A stretch of 64,000 nucleotides of DNA from Nibrella saemangeumensis (lineage in GTDB: Bacteria; Bacteroidota; Bacteroidia; Cytophagales; Spirosomataceae), in contig NZ_BAABHD010000005.1 of the NCBI RefSeq assembly GCF_039541915.1, forward strand, positions 62,001-126,000, written 5' to 3'. The translations under genes were made by a program, and so were the position numbers. How positions within the stretch are numbered: position 1 is the stretch's first letter; every line of letters starts with the position of its first letter. This document shows, piece by piece, positions 52,435 to 60,757 of this stretch. The notes under the pieces are model-generated. The model saw nothing but the letters and a program-made list of their open reading frames with translations, made no database searches and was not told the origin of the DNA.

Positions 52435-54114
52435 TTATTTGTACATGGGGTCATCGCCCCGGTATTTCAGGTAGCTGAACGACGCCGTGTTGGTGCTGTT
52501 TTCGCCCGACGATGTAGCGTACATCCCGTACACACAGCCGATAAAACTGCCGGCTACTTTAGTGCTCAGGAATTTGGCGTCCACATTGTCTTTCAGCAGC
52601 GTCCAGTTTTTTCCGTCCGTTGCCACGTGAAAGCTGTAGGTGTCGCCTTTCGAGGTAATGCGAAGGCCCGTTTTACCCGACGCATTGGTCAGGGGTACTT
52701 CGGCCAGCAGTTCCATGTCTTTTTCCCGTGGTTTGCTTTTGTAAAGCTGCAGCACAGCCTTCTCCTGTGCCATGGATTTGGCTACGAAGTAGAAATGGCC
52801 TTCGTCCTGAAAAATGACTAACCCTGCCTTTTCTTTCTCCGATGTCGGCGTAAAATCCAGCTCCGTTTCGGCCGTGCTGTAGAGGTGCTGCTGGCGCTTG
52901 CCGATAAACGCCGGGTTGCCCATCTCCATAATGGTTTCGGGCTTTAACTTCAGAGTTAACCCCTGCTTTTTGGAGAGCGAATACCAGCTCTTATCCAGGG
53001 TGCGCATGAACAACAGCGACGGGTCGAGCGCCTTGTCGAAGGTGAGCGTGTAGGCAAAATTTCCCGACTGCGGTAACGCTCCTTTAGGCTTTACTTCTTT
53101 GTAACCAACCGGATAGCTATACGAAATCGCTTTCTCGCCATGCTCAATCATCGGCCAGTCGTTTACCCACTCCACCGGCGCAATGAACGTCTCGCGACCC
53201 GTGTTGTAAAAGTCGCCTTCGTAGGGACGGACGGCCAGGAAAATCGAGTACCACTTCCCGTCGGGTCCTTCTACCAACTGCGCATGACCCGCCGAGGTAA
53301 TGGGGTCTTTACGGTTGGCGGGCAAATCCCGCTGCGTCAGAATTGGATTTCCCTCAAAAGGCACGTAAGGGCCCCAGACGTCTTTGCTACGCAAAACCAC
53401 TTCCGAGTGGTTGACCGACGTACCGCCCTCGGCGGCATACAGATAATACCAGCCGTTTCGCTTCAGGATGTGCGGGGCTTCAATCCAGACCGGCTTTTTG
53501 GAGAGGTCTACCCCGCCGTTTACCAATTGCTTTTCTTCACCGGTTACCTTCAAATTCCGGTAATCGAACTCGTACATGCGAATGGTCCGGTGGCCAGAAT
53601 ACAGAGGCTTGCGGTCGGGTGCGTCGCTGTTGTACAGGATATAGGCTTTGTCGGTCTCTTCGTCAAAATAAATCGACGGATCAATCCCCCGTACCTGCGG
53701 AATTTTAACCGGATTGCTCCACGGCCCGGCGGGATTCGTGGCCGTTACCACAAAATTGCCGTCGTGGTCGATGTCGGTGCAGGTCACGTAGTAGGTGCCC
53801 TTGTAAAAGCTGATGGCGGGCGCAAAGAGGCCGCGGGTCATCCGTTCGCCCATGAAATCCATCTGCTCCGGCCGGTCGATGACGTTGCCGATTTGCTTCC
53901 AGTTTTTCAAATCCCTGCTGTGGAATACCGGAATGCCGGGGAAGTAGGAGAAGGTGGAATTGACCAGATAATAATCTGTTCCCACCCGCACGATGCTGGG
54001 ATCGGGGTAAAATCCGGTCAGGATGGGGTTCACCAGCGTCGTCTGGGCCAGAATTAAGTGACTCAGTGCAACGCAGCACAGACCTAGAACAAAAGAGACA
54101 AGTCGTTTATTCAT
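52435..54114 (-). CDS. GH43 beta-xylosidase / alpha-L-arabinofuranosidase
   Basis: A 559-residue secreted enzyme (signal VLGLCCVALSHLILAQ). The propeller has NPILTGFYPDPSIVRVGTDYYL with the base Asp, GIDPSIYFDEETDKAYILYN with the second Asp, and PVWIEAPHILKRNGWYYLY with the acid Glu. The C-terminal concanavalin-like domain (about 350-555) is ELDFTPTSEKEKAGLVIFQDEGHFY and YSFHVATDGKNWTLLK. This full-length match to xylan-type GH43 enzymes makes xylose/arabinose release likely. Confidence 0.93.
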   Translation of the reverse strand: MNKRLVSFVLGLCCVALSHLILAQTTLVNPILTGFYPDPSIVRVGTDYYLVNSTFSYFPGIPVFHSRDLKNWKQIGNVIDRPEQMDFMGERMTRGLFAPAISFYKGTYYVTCTDIDHDGNFVVTATNPAGPWSNPVKIPQVRGIDPSIYFDEETDKAYILYNSDAPDRKPLYSGHRTIRMYEFDYRNLKVTGEEKQLVNGGVDLSKKPVWIEAPHILKRNGWYYLYAAEGGTSVNHSEVVLRSKDVWGPYVPFEGNPILTQRDLPANRKDPITSAGHAQLVEGPDGKWYSIFLAVRPYEGDFYNTGRETFIAPVEWVNDWPMIEHGEKAISYSYPVGYKEVKPKGALPQSGNFAYTLTFDKALDPSLLFMRTLDKSWYSLSKKQGLTLKLKPETIMEMGNPAFIGKRQQHLYSTAETELDFTPTSEKEKAGLVIFQDEGHFYFVAKSMAQEKAVLQLYKSKPREKDMELLAEVPLTNASGKTGLRITSKGDTYSFHVATDGKNWTLLKDNVDAKFLSTKVAGSFIGCVYGMYATSSGENSTNTASFSYLKYRGDDPMYK

Positions 54115-54147
54115 AATGGGTTATGTTTTACTTTTCGTCATTCCGCT

Positions 54148-54236
54148 GCTTTGTCATCCCGACGCAGGAGGGATCTCCGGGTGAGACTGAGAACCTCCGG
54201 TTACCGAAAATCCCTCCTGCGTCGGGATGACAAAGC
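54148..54236. repeat. Dispersed palindromic repeat, copy C
   Basis: Perfect 27-bp arms at 54148-54174 and 54210-54236 use the same core as copies A and B. An extra half-site (CGTCATTCCG) lies upstream near 54136, as in copy A. It fills the gap between GH43 and GH95 and ends 6 bp before the GH95 stop. Confidence 0.92.
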
Positions 54237-54241
54237 AAGGC

Positions 54242-56707
54242 TTATCGCCCTACCAGCGTGTAAACCTTTCCGGCCTGCGTGGGCATATCGTACAGCAGGG
54301 TTTCGTTCAGGGTCAGCGCTGGCTTACTGGCTTTCGGCGACACAACGGGAGCCGGCGTGTCGTCGGTGTAATAAAATGGGTTCGGGTTTGATCCCGATGC
54401 GTTTGCCAATGCTTTTCCGTCACTACCTGTTAGAGCATTCGGCACCCGCAGACGCAGGTTTCCGCCCAGGTTGGACCGGACAGTCAGTTTTGTCAGTTTA
54501 CCGGCTGACCATTGCATATCAACTACTTCAAAACCGCCCCGCGCCCGAAGGCCAGTGACGCTGCCGGTTGGCCAGACGTCGGGCAGAGCGGGCAGCAGGT
54601 GGATGGCCCCATCGGCACTTTGCAGCATCATTTCGGTGATGCCCGACGTGCAGCCGAAGTTGCCGTCGATCTGGAACGGCGGGTGAGCATCAAACAGGTT
54701 GTTATATGTCCCACCGCCTTCTTTGTTGACGCCCAGGGGTGTAAGCTGATTTTGAATTAAGGTGTAGGCGTGGTTGCCGTCCTGCAAACGCGCCCACCAG
54801 TTCACTTTCCAGCCCATACTCCAGCCGGTCGACACATCGCCCCGGTGGACGAGGGAGGTTTTGGCCGCACTGTACAGGTTGGGCGTCCGATACGGCGAAA
54901 TCTGGCTGGATGGAAACAGACCGTACAGGTGCGAAATGTGCCGGTGTTTGTCGTTCGGGTCGTCGATGTCTTCCAGCCATTCCTGCAACTGCCCGTGCTG
55001 CCCGATGTGCATGGGCGGGAGTTTACTGCGCATCTGCTTCAGCGTGTCCACAAACGCGGCATCTTTTTTCAGGATGTCGGCCGCCCGGATGGCCGTACTG
55101 AATACATCGAACGCAATCTGATTATCCATGGTCGTACCCGCATCCAGCGACGAGCCACCATGAGCTGCGGGCGCGTTTTCGGGCGAGGTGCCCGGGTTGA
55201 CAACCAGCCAGTGGTACCGGGGATGTTCGACCAGATAATCCACGTAGAAGAGGGCAGTTCCTTTGAGTATAGGGTACACCGATGCCAGATACGCTTTGTC
55301 GCCGTTATAGAGGTAATGCTCCCAAAGATGCTGGGCCGTCCAGCCGCCACCGGCCACCCACATGCCCCAGGTAGCTCCGTCAATCGCGCCGGTAGTCCGC
55401 CAGATGTCGGTATTGTGGTGGGCCATCCAGCCACGTGCCCCGTACATCACCCGTGCCGTCTCCTGCCCCGTTTCTGCCAATTCCCGGACCATCCGCAAAA
55501 AGGGCTCGTGCAACTCTGCCAGGTTCGTTTTTTCGGCGGGCCAGTAATTCATCTGGGCGTTGATGTTAATGGTATATTTACTATCCCAGGGCGGGCGCAT
55601 TCTATGGTTCCAGATACCCTGCAGGTTAGCGGGCTGGCCCTCTGGCTGCGAGGACGAAATCAGCAGGTAGCGTCCATATTGGTAATAGAGCGCAGCAAAC
55701 TGCGGGTCGTTGACGGTCCGGAAAGTTGCAAGCCGCTCATCGGTGGGCAGCTTGGCTACTTCGACGGGACTTGTGCCGAGGTCTAATCGAACCCGGTAGA
55801 AGTAACGCTGGTAAGCAGCTATCTGCTCTTTCAGCATCACGGCATACGATTTTGGGTACGCTTTGTTGAGGTACGCAGCCGCACGGGCGTTCTCATCGCC
55901 ACTGATGTCGTTGTAGTTGTTGAAATTGGTGGCGATGGACAGGTAAATAGTTGCGGCATTGGCCCCCTGTACGGTGAGCGTGGTGTCATTCGCCGAAAGA
56001 GTACCGCCCTGCGTCTTGATGCGGGCAATGCCTTTAAACCGCACCATGCCTTTTACCCCTTCGTGGTCAGAGGTGGTACCGGCAATGGTCAGGTCTTTGG
56101 CCGGGGTCGTTTTCCGGTCGGCTTTCTGCTGGGTGGTATACGAAGCCGTGAAGGCAAGGCGGCCCGGCTGGCTGGCCGTGAGGTGCATGACAATCACCCG
56201 GTCGGGAAACGACGCGAATACTTCGCGGGTGTAGGTCACCCCATCGACTATATACGATGTTTTGGCTACGGCCCGCTCAATGTCCAGTTCCCGGTAGTAA
56301 TTGGTATACTGGTCATGCCCGTTGAAGGTCAGGTGTAAATTTCCCACGGGCTGAAACATTTGCCCATGCGCTTTTTTAGTGATAATCGCCTTGTTAGCGA
56401 GTTTCTCGGCTTCCTTCTGCTTTCCGTCGAAGATGAGTTTCCGCACTTCGGGCAGGGCGGCTAACGCATCGGGGTTATCGTTCCGGTTGGGGCTGCCGCT
56501 CCAGACGGTGTGTTCGTTCAACTGAATGGTTTCCCGCGCTACGTTGCCGTAGACCATGGCCCCCTGCCGACCATTACCAATAGGCAAGGCATTCTCCCAG
56601 ACCTGTCCGGCGGGTTGGTTGTACCACAGTTTCAGCACCGGCTTGTCCTGCGAAAAGCCAGCCGTTGTTGTCAGGAGCAGGAAGAGCAGGTAGGAATAGG
56701 GTTTCAT
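54242..56707 (-). CDS. GH95 alpha-L-fucosidase / alpha-L-galactosidase
   Basis: The frame opens at 56770, but the signal peptide MKPYSYLLFLLLTTTAGFSQ begins at 56707, giving 821 residues. The N-terminal beta domain has LPIGNGRQGAMVYGNVARETIQLNE. The (alpha/alpha)6 barrel includes NINAQMNYWPAE with the two Asn, NPGTSPENAP with the catalytic Glu, and FQIDGNFGCTSG with the Asp. These correspond to the active-site residues known for GH95 fucosidase. In a xylan cluster an alpha-L-galactosidase or fucosidase acting on complex (arabino)xylan side chains is plausible. Confidence 0.94.
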   Translation of the reverse strand: MKPYSYLLFLLLTTTAGFSQDKPVLKLWYNQPAGQVWENALPIGNGRQGAMVYGNVARETIQLNEHTVWSGSPNRNDNPDALAALPEVRKLIFDGKQKEAEKLANKAIITKKAHGQMFQPVGNLHLTFNGHDQYTNYYRELDIERAVAKTSYIVDGVTYTREVFASFPDRVIVMHLTASQPGRLAFTASYTTQQKADRKTTPAKDLTIAGTTSDHEGVKGMVRFKGIARIKTQGGTLSANDTTLTVQGANAATIYLSIATNFNNYNDISGDENARAAAYLNKAYPKSYAVMLKEQIAAYQRYFYRVRLDLGTSPVEVAKLPTDERLATFRTVNDPQFAALYYQYGRYLLISSSQPEGQPANLQGIWNHRMRPPWDSKYTININAQMNYWPAEKTNLAELHEPFLRMVRELAETGQETARVMYGARGWMAHHNTDIWRTTGAIDGATWGMWVAGGGWTAQHLWEHYLYNGDKAYLASVYPILKGTALFYVDYLVEHPRYHWLVVNPGTSPENAPAAHGGSSLDAGTTMDNQIAFDVFSTAIRAADILKKDAAFVDTLKQMRSKLPPMHIGQHGQLQEWLEDIDDPNDKHRHISHLYGLFPSSQISPYRTPNLYSAAKTSLVHRGDVSTGWSMGWKVNWWARLQDGNHAYTLIQNQLTPLGVNKEGGGTYNNLFDAHPPFQIDGNFGCTSGITEMMLQSADGAIHLLPALPDVWPTGSVTGLRARGGFEVVDMQWSAGKLTKLTVRSNLGGNLRLRVPNALTGSDGKALANASGSNPNPFYYTDDTPAPVVSPKASKPALTLNETLLYDMPTQAGKVYTLVGR

Positions 56708-56720
56708 TGGTTCAACTTTT

Positions 56721-56791
56721 TTGAATGATTGAATGATTGAATGATAGAATAGGGCACATCGGTGAATCATCCATTCATTTAATCATTCAAC
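56721..56791. repeat. Imperfect palindrome of short TGAATGATT-like units
   Basis: The left arm (from about 56721) and right arm (to 56791) match at about 22 of 25 positions. Each is made of short direct repeats of TTGAATGA. It fills the gap between GH51 and GH95 and contains the discarded upstream GH95 start. Similar AT-rich palindromes lie at 62602-62670 and 63861-63935. Confidence 0.7.
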
Positions 56792-56801
56792 AATTTATCA
56801 C

Positions 56802-58343
56802 TCACATCTCCAGCACCACCACCGATACCGGCGGCAGGGTTACGGTTAGGTTATCGCCGTTGAGTTTAGTTCCGGTAAAAGAGGCCGGTTTGACCTTGGT
56901 GGGATTCTCGAACGTGTTGTGGTCCTGCACCTTAGGCGAAGTCAGGATGCGCCCCCTCACCGCCGACGCTTTGAGGCCCTTCAGGCTTATCGTAATCTCC
57001 TGCGGCTTCCCAGCGTCGATGTTGACCAGCGAGATATGCGTTTTGCCCGCTTTATCGCGCGACGCCGACACCGATACGGCCGGGAGCGTATAGTCACCCA
57101 CCTTATAGTCCTCCGTCTTTACATCAACCGGCAGCATCGTCGCGTCCTGGTGTACATTGTACATCTCCAGCACGTGGTACGTGGGCGTCAGCAGCAACTT
57201 ATCGCCCTTGGTCAGAATCACCGCCTGGAGCACGTTAATCGCCTGTGCCAGATTCGCCATCCGGACTCGCTCAGCGTATTTGTGGAAAATGTTGAGCGTA
57301 GCACCGGCCAGAATGGCGTCGCGCATGGTGTTTTGCTGGTACAGAAAACCCGGATTGGTCCCCGGCTCGACTTCGTACCACGCCCCCCACTCATCCACCA
57401 CCAGCGCTATTCTCTTCTGCGGGTCGTACTTATCCATAATTTCCGAATGCTTCTGCACGAACACGTCCATTTTCAAGGCTTCGTGCATCGTATGCGCGTA
57501 TTGGGTTTCGGTAAATTCGGTAGCAGACCCTTTCTCGTTCGGGCCCCAGCCGAATGTAGAGTAGTGGTGCAGGGCCACGCCCTCAACCATTTTGCCGGGG
57601 ATGTTTTTCATGAGGGTTTCGGTCCAGTTGAAGTCATCGGAACTGGCCCCCGACGCAATCCGGAAGATGGTTTCTTTACCCACTTGGGGGGCCATGAACG
57701 TAGCATACTGGCGATAAATGTTGGCATAGTAGTCGGCCGTCATGTTACCCCCACAGCCCCAGGCCTCGTTCCCAACCCCCCAGTAGCGCACGTTCCAGGG
57801 AGTCTGCCGGCCGTTCTGCTGCCGCAGGTTCGACATCGGACTGTTGCTGGGGAAATTGACGTACTGCACCCAGTCGCTCAGGTCCTGCACGGAGCCGCTG
57901 CCGACATTCCCGGCCAGGTAAGGCTCCGTGCCGAGCAGTTCGCACATATTCAGGAAGTCGTGCGTGCCGAAGCTGTTATCTTCGGTAACGCCCCCCCACC
58001 AGGTGTTCACGATCTTCGGTCGCTTCGCTTTCGGGCCAATGCCGTCTTTCCAGTGATAGGTATCGGCAAAGCAGCCGCCCGGCCAGCGCAGGTTCGGAAT
58101 CTTCATCTTTTTCAGCGCTTCGACCACGTCGAGCCGTACGCCGTTTTTATTGGGGATTTTAGAGTTGCCTTCGCCGACGTAAAAGCCATCGTAGATACAC
58201 CGGCCAAGGTGTTCGGCAAAGTGGCCGTAGATGTGTCGGCTGATGACGGTCTTTCCCGCATCGGCGTTGACCGTTACCCGGTTCTGGGCAATTGCCGCCA
58301 GCGACAGGGTTGTAAGGCTAAGGGAGAGTAAATACTTTTTCAT
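56802..58343 (-). CDS. GH51 alpha-L-arabinofuranosidase
   Basis: A 513-residue secreted enzyme (signal KYLLSLSLTTLSLAAIAQ). Motifs are ISRHIYGHFAEHLGRCIYDG, LRWPGGCFADTYHWKDGIGP, acid/base Glu in WGVGNEAWGCGGNM and nucleophile Glu in LVVDEWGAWYEVEPG. The C-terminal beta-sandwich ends VVVLEM. It removes L-arabinose from arabinoxylan and oligosaccharides. It lies 30 bp downstream of the NUDIX regulator and is the first enzyme gene of the cluster. Confidence 0.95.
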   Translation of the reverse strand: MKKYLLSLSLTTLSLAAIAQNRVTVNADAGKTVISRHIYGHFAEHLGRCIYDGFYVGEGNSKIPNKNGVRLDVVEALKKMKIPNLRWPGGCFADTYHWKDGIGPKAKRPKIVNTWWGGVTEDNSFGTHDFLNMCELLGTEPYLAGNVGSGSVQDLSDWVQYVNFPSNSPMSNLRQQNGRQTPWNVRYWGVGNEAWGCGGNMTADYYANIYRQYATFMAPQVGKETIFRIASGASSDDFNWTETLMKNIPGKMVEGVALHHYSTFGWGPNEKGSATEFTETQYAHTMHEALKMDVFVQKHSEIMDKYDPQKRIALVVDEWGAWYEVEPGTNPGFLYQQNTMRDAILAGATLNIFHKYAERVRMANLAQAINVLQAVILTKGDKLLLTPTYHVLEMYNVHQDATMLPVDVKTEDYKVGDYTLPAVSVSASRDKAGKTHISLVNIDAGKPQEITISLKGLKASAVRGRILTSPKVQDHNTFENPTKVKPASFTGTKLNGDNLTVTLPPVSVVVLEM

Positions 58344-58373
58344 AAAACGAAAACGTGTTTGTCTGACACAATT

Positions 58374-59102
58374 TCAGGTATTGCTTAAAGGCATTGTCCG
58401 GTCATCGGCCATAATCAATTCGGGCAGAAAGCCGAAATTACCTTGTTGCTGCCGGACGTATTCAGGGGCATTGAGCGTATAGAGCTGCCCTTTTTTGGTC
58501 TGTGAGCTCATGTCTTTTTCGCCGGTTCCCACCAGCAGGTTCGTCGACAGAACCTTGCGGCTGAAATTCCGGCGATCCAGTTTAGTATCGTAAATGGCTT
58601 CGTACAGTTTCTGAAGCTGAGGAATGGTAAATTTCCCCGGCAGCAGTTCAAAGCCAATTGGATTCAGGGCCGCTTTGGTACGCAGTCTTTTCAATGCCTC
58701 CTGCACCATCCTGTCGTGGTCGAATATAAGCTTCGGTTTTTTGTGGAGACTGATCCAGGAAGCATTATGCAGCCTGATGGCATTAACATCCTGGTCTTCG
58801 ATATTGACCAGGGCATAGTAGGCAACCGAAATGGTACGTTCGACCGGGTCGCGGTTTATGGCCCCAAACGTCTGAAACTGCTCCAGGTAATTATTGTCGA
58901 GACCGGTCAGGTCATATACTATTCGATGAGCCGCTTCTTCGAGGCTTTCCCCTTCGTTGAGAAAGCCTCCCATCAGGGACCAGTTGCCATATTCAGGTTC
59001 AAAGTGGCGCTTAATCAGCAGGAGATTAAGGCCTTCGCCATCGAAACCAAAAATGATACAGTCAAGCGCCACCAGAACTCTATGGGTATGCGTATAGGGC
59101 AT
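58374..59102 (-). CDS. NUDIX-fold transcriptional regulator, AraR/NrtR-like
   Basis: A 242-residue protein: N-terminal Nudix domain (about 1-140; VLVALDCIIFGFDGEGLNLL, GNWSLMGGFLNEGESLEEAA) and C-terminal winged-helix part (about 150-235; FTIPQLQKLYEAIYDTKLDRRNFSRKVL). The Nudix box runs G-x5-E-x7-R, but the REUxEE part reads RIVYDL, so key Glu ligands are missing and hydrolysis is unlikely. NrtR and the Bacteroides arabinose regulator AraR are built this way. It heads the arabinoxylan cluster, just before a GH51 arabinofuranosidase, so arabinose-responsive control is likely. Confidence 0.9.
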   Translation of the reverse strand: MPYTHTHRVLVALDCIIFGFDGEGLNLLLIKRHFEPEYGNWSLMGGFLNEGESLEEAAHRIVYDLTGLDNNYLEQFQTFGAINRDPVERTISVAYYALVNIEDQDVNAIRLHNASWISLHKKPKLIFDHDRMVQEALKRLRTKAALNPIGFELLPGKFTIPQLQKLYEAIYDTKLDRRNFSRKVLSTNLLVGTGEKDMSSQTKKGQLYTLNAPEYVRQQQGNFGFLPELIMADDRTMPLSNT

Positions 59103-59161
59103 TCGTTAATAACCGTTTATTTCTCTGCTTGCCAGCTTTTCCGAATCGTGTAATTTCAACA

Positions 59162-59192
59162 CAATTATAGAAATATTTCTTTTCTATCCAAA
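59162..59192 (-). promoter_or_regulatory. Promoter of the regulator and arabinoxylan cluster, with palindrome in spacer
   Basis: On the minus strand TTTG (59192-59189), exactly 19 bp, then TATAATTG (59169-59162): one mismatch to TTTG-N19-TAnnTTTG. The spacer holds the perfect palindrome AGAAATATTTCT (59169-59180), a possible operator. Initiation near 59155 gives a 53-nt leader. Confidence 0.6.
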
Positions 59193-59352
59193 GAATATCA
59201 TAACAATATAGGGTGACGTAGGAAAGTTGGCGGCATCACCTTCCCATCAGTTAATATCCAATAGGTGTGAGTTTGTGTCAGTAAATGCCAGTACGTGCCA
59301 CATACGTTTCAAAAAGCCTGCCTGTTAAAATATGCTCCCCAATCAAGCAGGG

Positions 59353-60732
59353 TTACTTTCCGATACAGAACCTACTAAAAATCGAATCCAGCAAATCGTC
59401 CGTTGTGACTTCTCCGGTCAGTTCGCCGAGGTGGCGGAGGGCCTGGCGGAGGTCCATGGCGAGCCAGTCGGCGGTGACGCCGGCGTCGAGGCCGCCGATG
59501 GCGCGGGAAAGGGCCTGGTCGGTGCCGGTCAGGTGCTCGTAATGGCGGGTGTTGGTGACTACGGCGCTGCCGGTTTGTACAGCGGCATCGGTGCGGACGC
59601 GGGCAGATAGGCTGGCTTTCAACTCGTCGATGCGCTCGTCGCGGGCCGAAATCCAGGTGATGGCTTCGTCCGCAGCCGCTTCCAATTGCTGCCGCTGGTC
59701 AGCGGAGGTAACGTCGGCTTTGTTGCCAACGAGGATATAGGGCTTATCACTGTCGTGAATGTCGGCTAACGCGGCCTCTAACTCGTCTGGCGTAATGTTG
59801 GCGCCGTCGAAGAGGTAGATAATCAGGGCGGCATCGCGCATTTTCTGCTGCGTGCGCTCTACGCCAATGGCCTCAATGGTGTCGGTGGTGTGCCGCAGCC
59901 CGGCGGTGTCGATGAGCCGGAATCGGATGCCGTCGATGAACAGTTCATCTTCGATCACATCGCGGGTGGTACCGGGTATTTCCGAGACAATGGCTTTTTC
60001 CTCGTTCAGCAGGGCGTTCAGCAGGGTCGATTTGCCGGCATTCGGCTTACCCACAATGACCGTCGGCACGCCGTTCTTGATGGCGTTGCCAGCCGAGAAC
60101 GAGTCGATCAGCGGACGCAGCACCCGGCGGATGTCCATTATCAGCGACCGCAGTTGCTCGCGCTTGGCAAACTCCACGTCCTCTTCGCCAAAATCCAGTT
60201 CCAGCTCCACCAGCGCCACAAAGTCGATGAGTTGCTGGCGGAGGGCCTTCAGTTGCTTGGAAAAACCACCCCGCAGTTGGGTCAGGGCAGCCCGGTGACT
60301 GGCTTCGGAGTCGGCGGCAATCAGGTCGGCTACGGCTTCGGCCTGCACCAGATCAAACTGGCCGTTTAGAAACGCCCGCTGGGTAAACTCGCCCGGCCGG
60401 GCCAGCCGTACGCCCTCGCGGGTGAGCCGCTGCAGAATCTGCCGGATAATATAATCGGAGCCGTGGCAGGAGATTTCCACCACGTCTTCTTTGGTAAACG
60501 AATTGGGGCTGCGGAAAACCGTCACCAGCACTTCATCAATTATACTGTCGTTTTCGTCGCGCAGTGTGCCAAAATGGACGGTATGGGAAGCCTGCTGGCT
60601 GAGGTCTTTGCCTTTGAATAACCGATTGACCAGCTCAATAGCGCCTTCGCCCGAAACACGCAGAACGGCAATGGCCCCGATACCCGGCGCAGTAGCTAAG
60701 GCGGCAATCGGATCAAGTTGTAAAATGCTCAT
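59353..60732 (-). CDS. mnmE: tRNA modification GTPase MnmE
   Basis: The frame opens at 60771, but MSILQLDPIAALATAPGIGAIA starting at 60732 is the conserved N-terminus, giving 459 residues. With MnmG it modifies U34 of certain tRNAs. An N-terminal folate-binding domain is followed by a helical domain with an inserted G domain: GKPNAGKSTLL, TTRDVIEDEL, DTAGLRHT and GNKADV. The C-terminal motif FCIGK holds the essential Cys. Normal length and complete motifs. Confidence 0.97.
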   Translation of the reverse strand: MSILQLDPIAALATAPGIGAIAVLRVSGEGAIELVNRLFKGKDLSQQASHTVHFGTLRDENDSIIDEVLVTVFRSPNSFTKEDVVEISCHGSDYIIRQILQRLTREGVRLARPGEFTQRAFLNGQFDLVQAEAVADLIAADSEASHRAALTQLRGGFSKQLKALRQQLIDFVALVELELDFGEEDVEFAKREQLRSLIMDIRRVLRPLIDSFSAGNAIKNGVPTVIVGKPNAGKSTLLNALLNEEKAIVSEIPGTTRDVIEDELFIDGIRFRLIDTAGLRHTTDTIEAIGVERTQQKMRDAALIIYLFDGANITPDELEAALADIHDSDKPYILVGNKADVTSADQRQQLEAAADEAITWISARDERIDELKASLSARVRTDAAVQTGSAVVTNTRHYEHLTGTDQALSRAIGGLDAGVTADWLAMDLRQALRHLGELTGEVTTDDLLDSIFSRFCIGK

Positions 60733-60757
60733 ACTGGGGTAACACACGCAACGGGCG

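Noticed and set aside
39397..54236. CRISPR-like array
   Set aside because: The repeats are palindromes spread over 15 kb in separate gaps, not regularly spaced direct repeats with spacers.
54770..55786. Plus-strand open frame of 338 codons
   Set aside because: Antisense to the GH95 catalytic domain, with no domain of its own.
56919..58331. Plus-strand open frame of 470 codons
   Set aside because: Antisense to the complete GH51 gene; rich in Arg/His/Val as expected from a complementary frame of a GC-rich gene.
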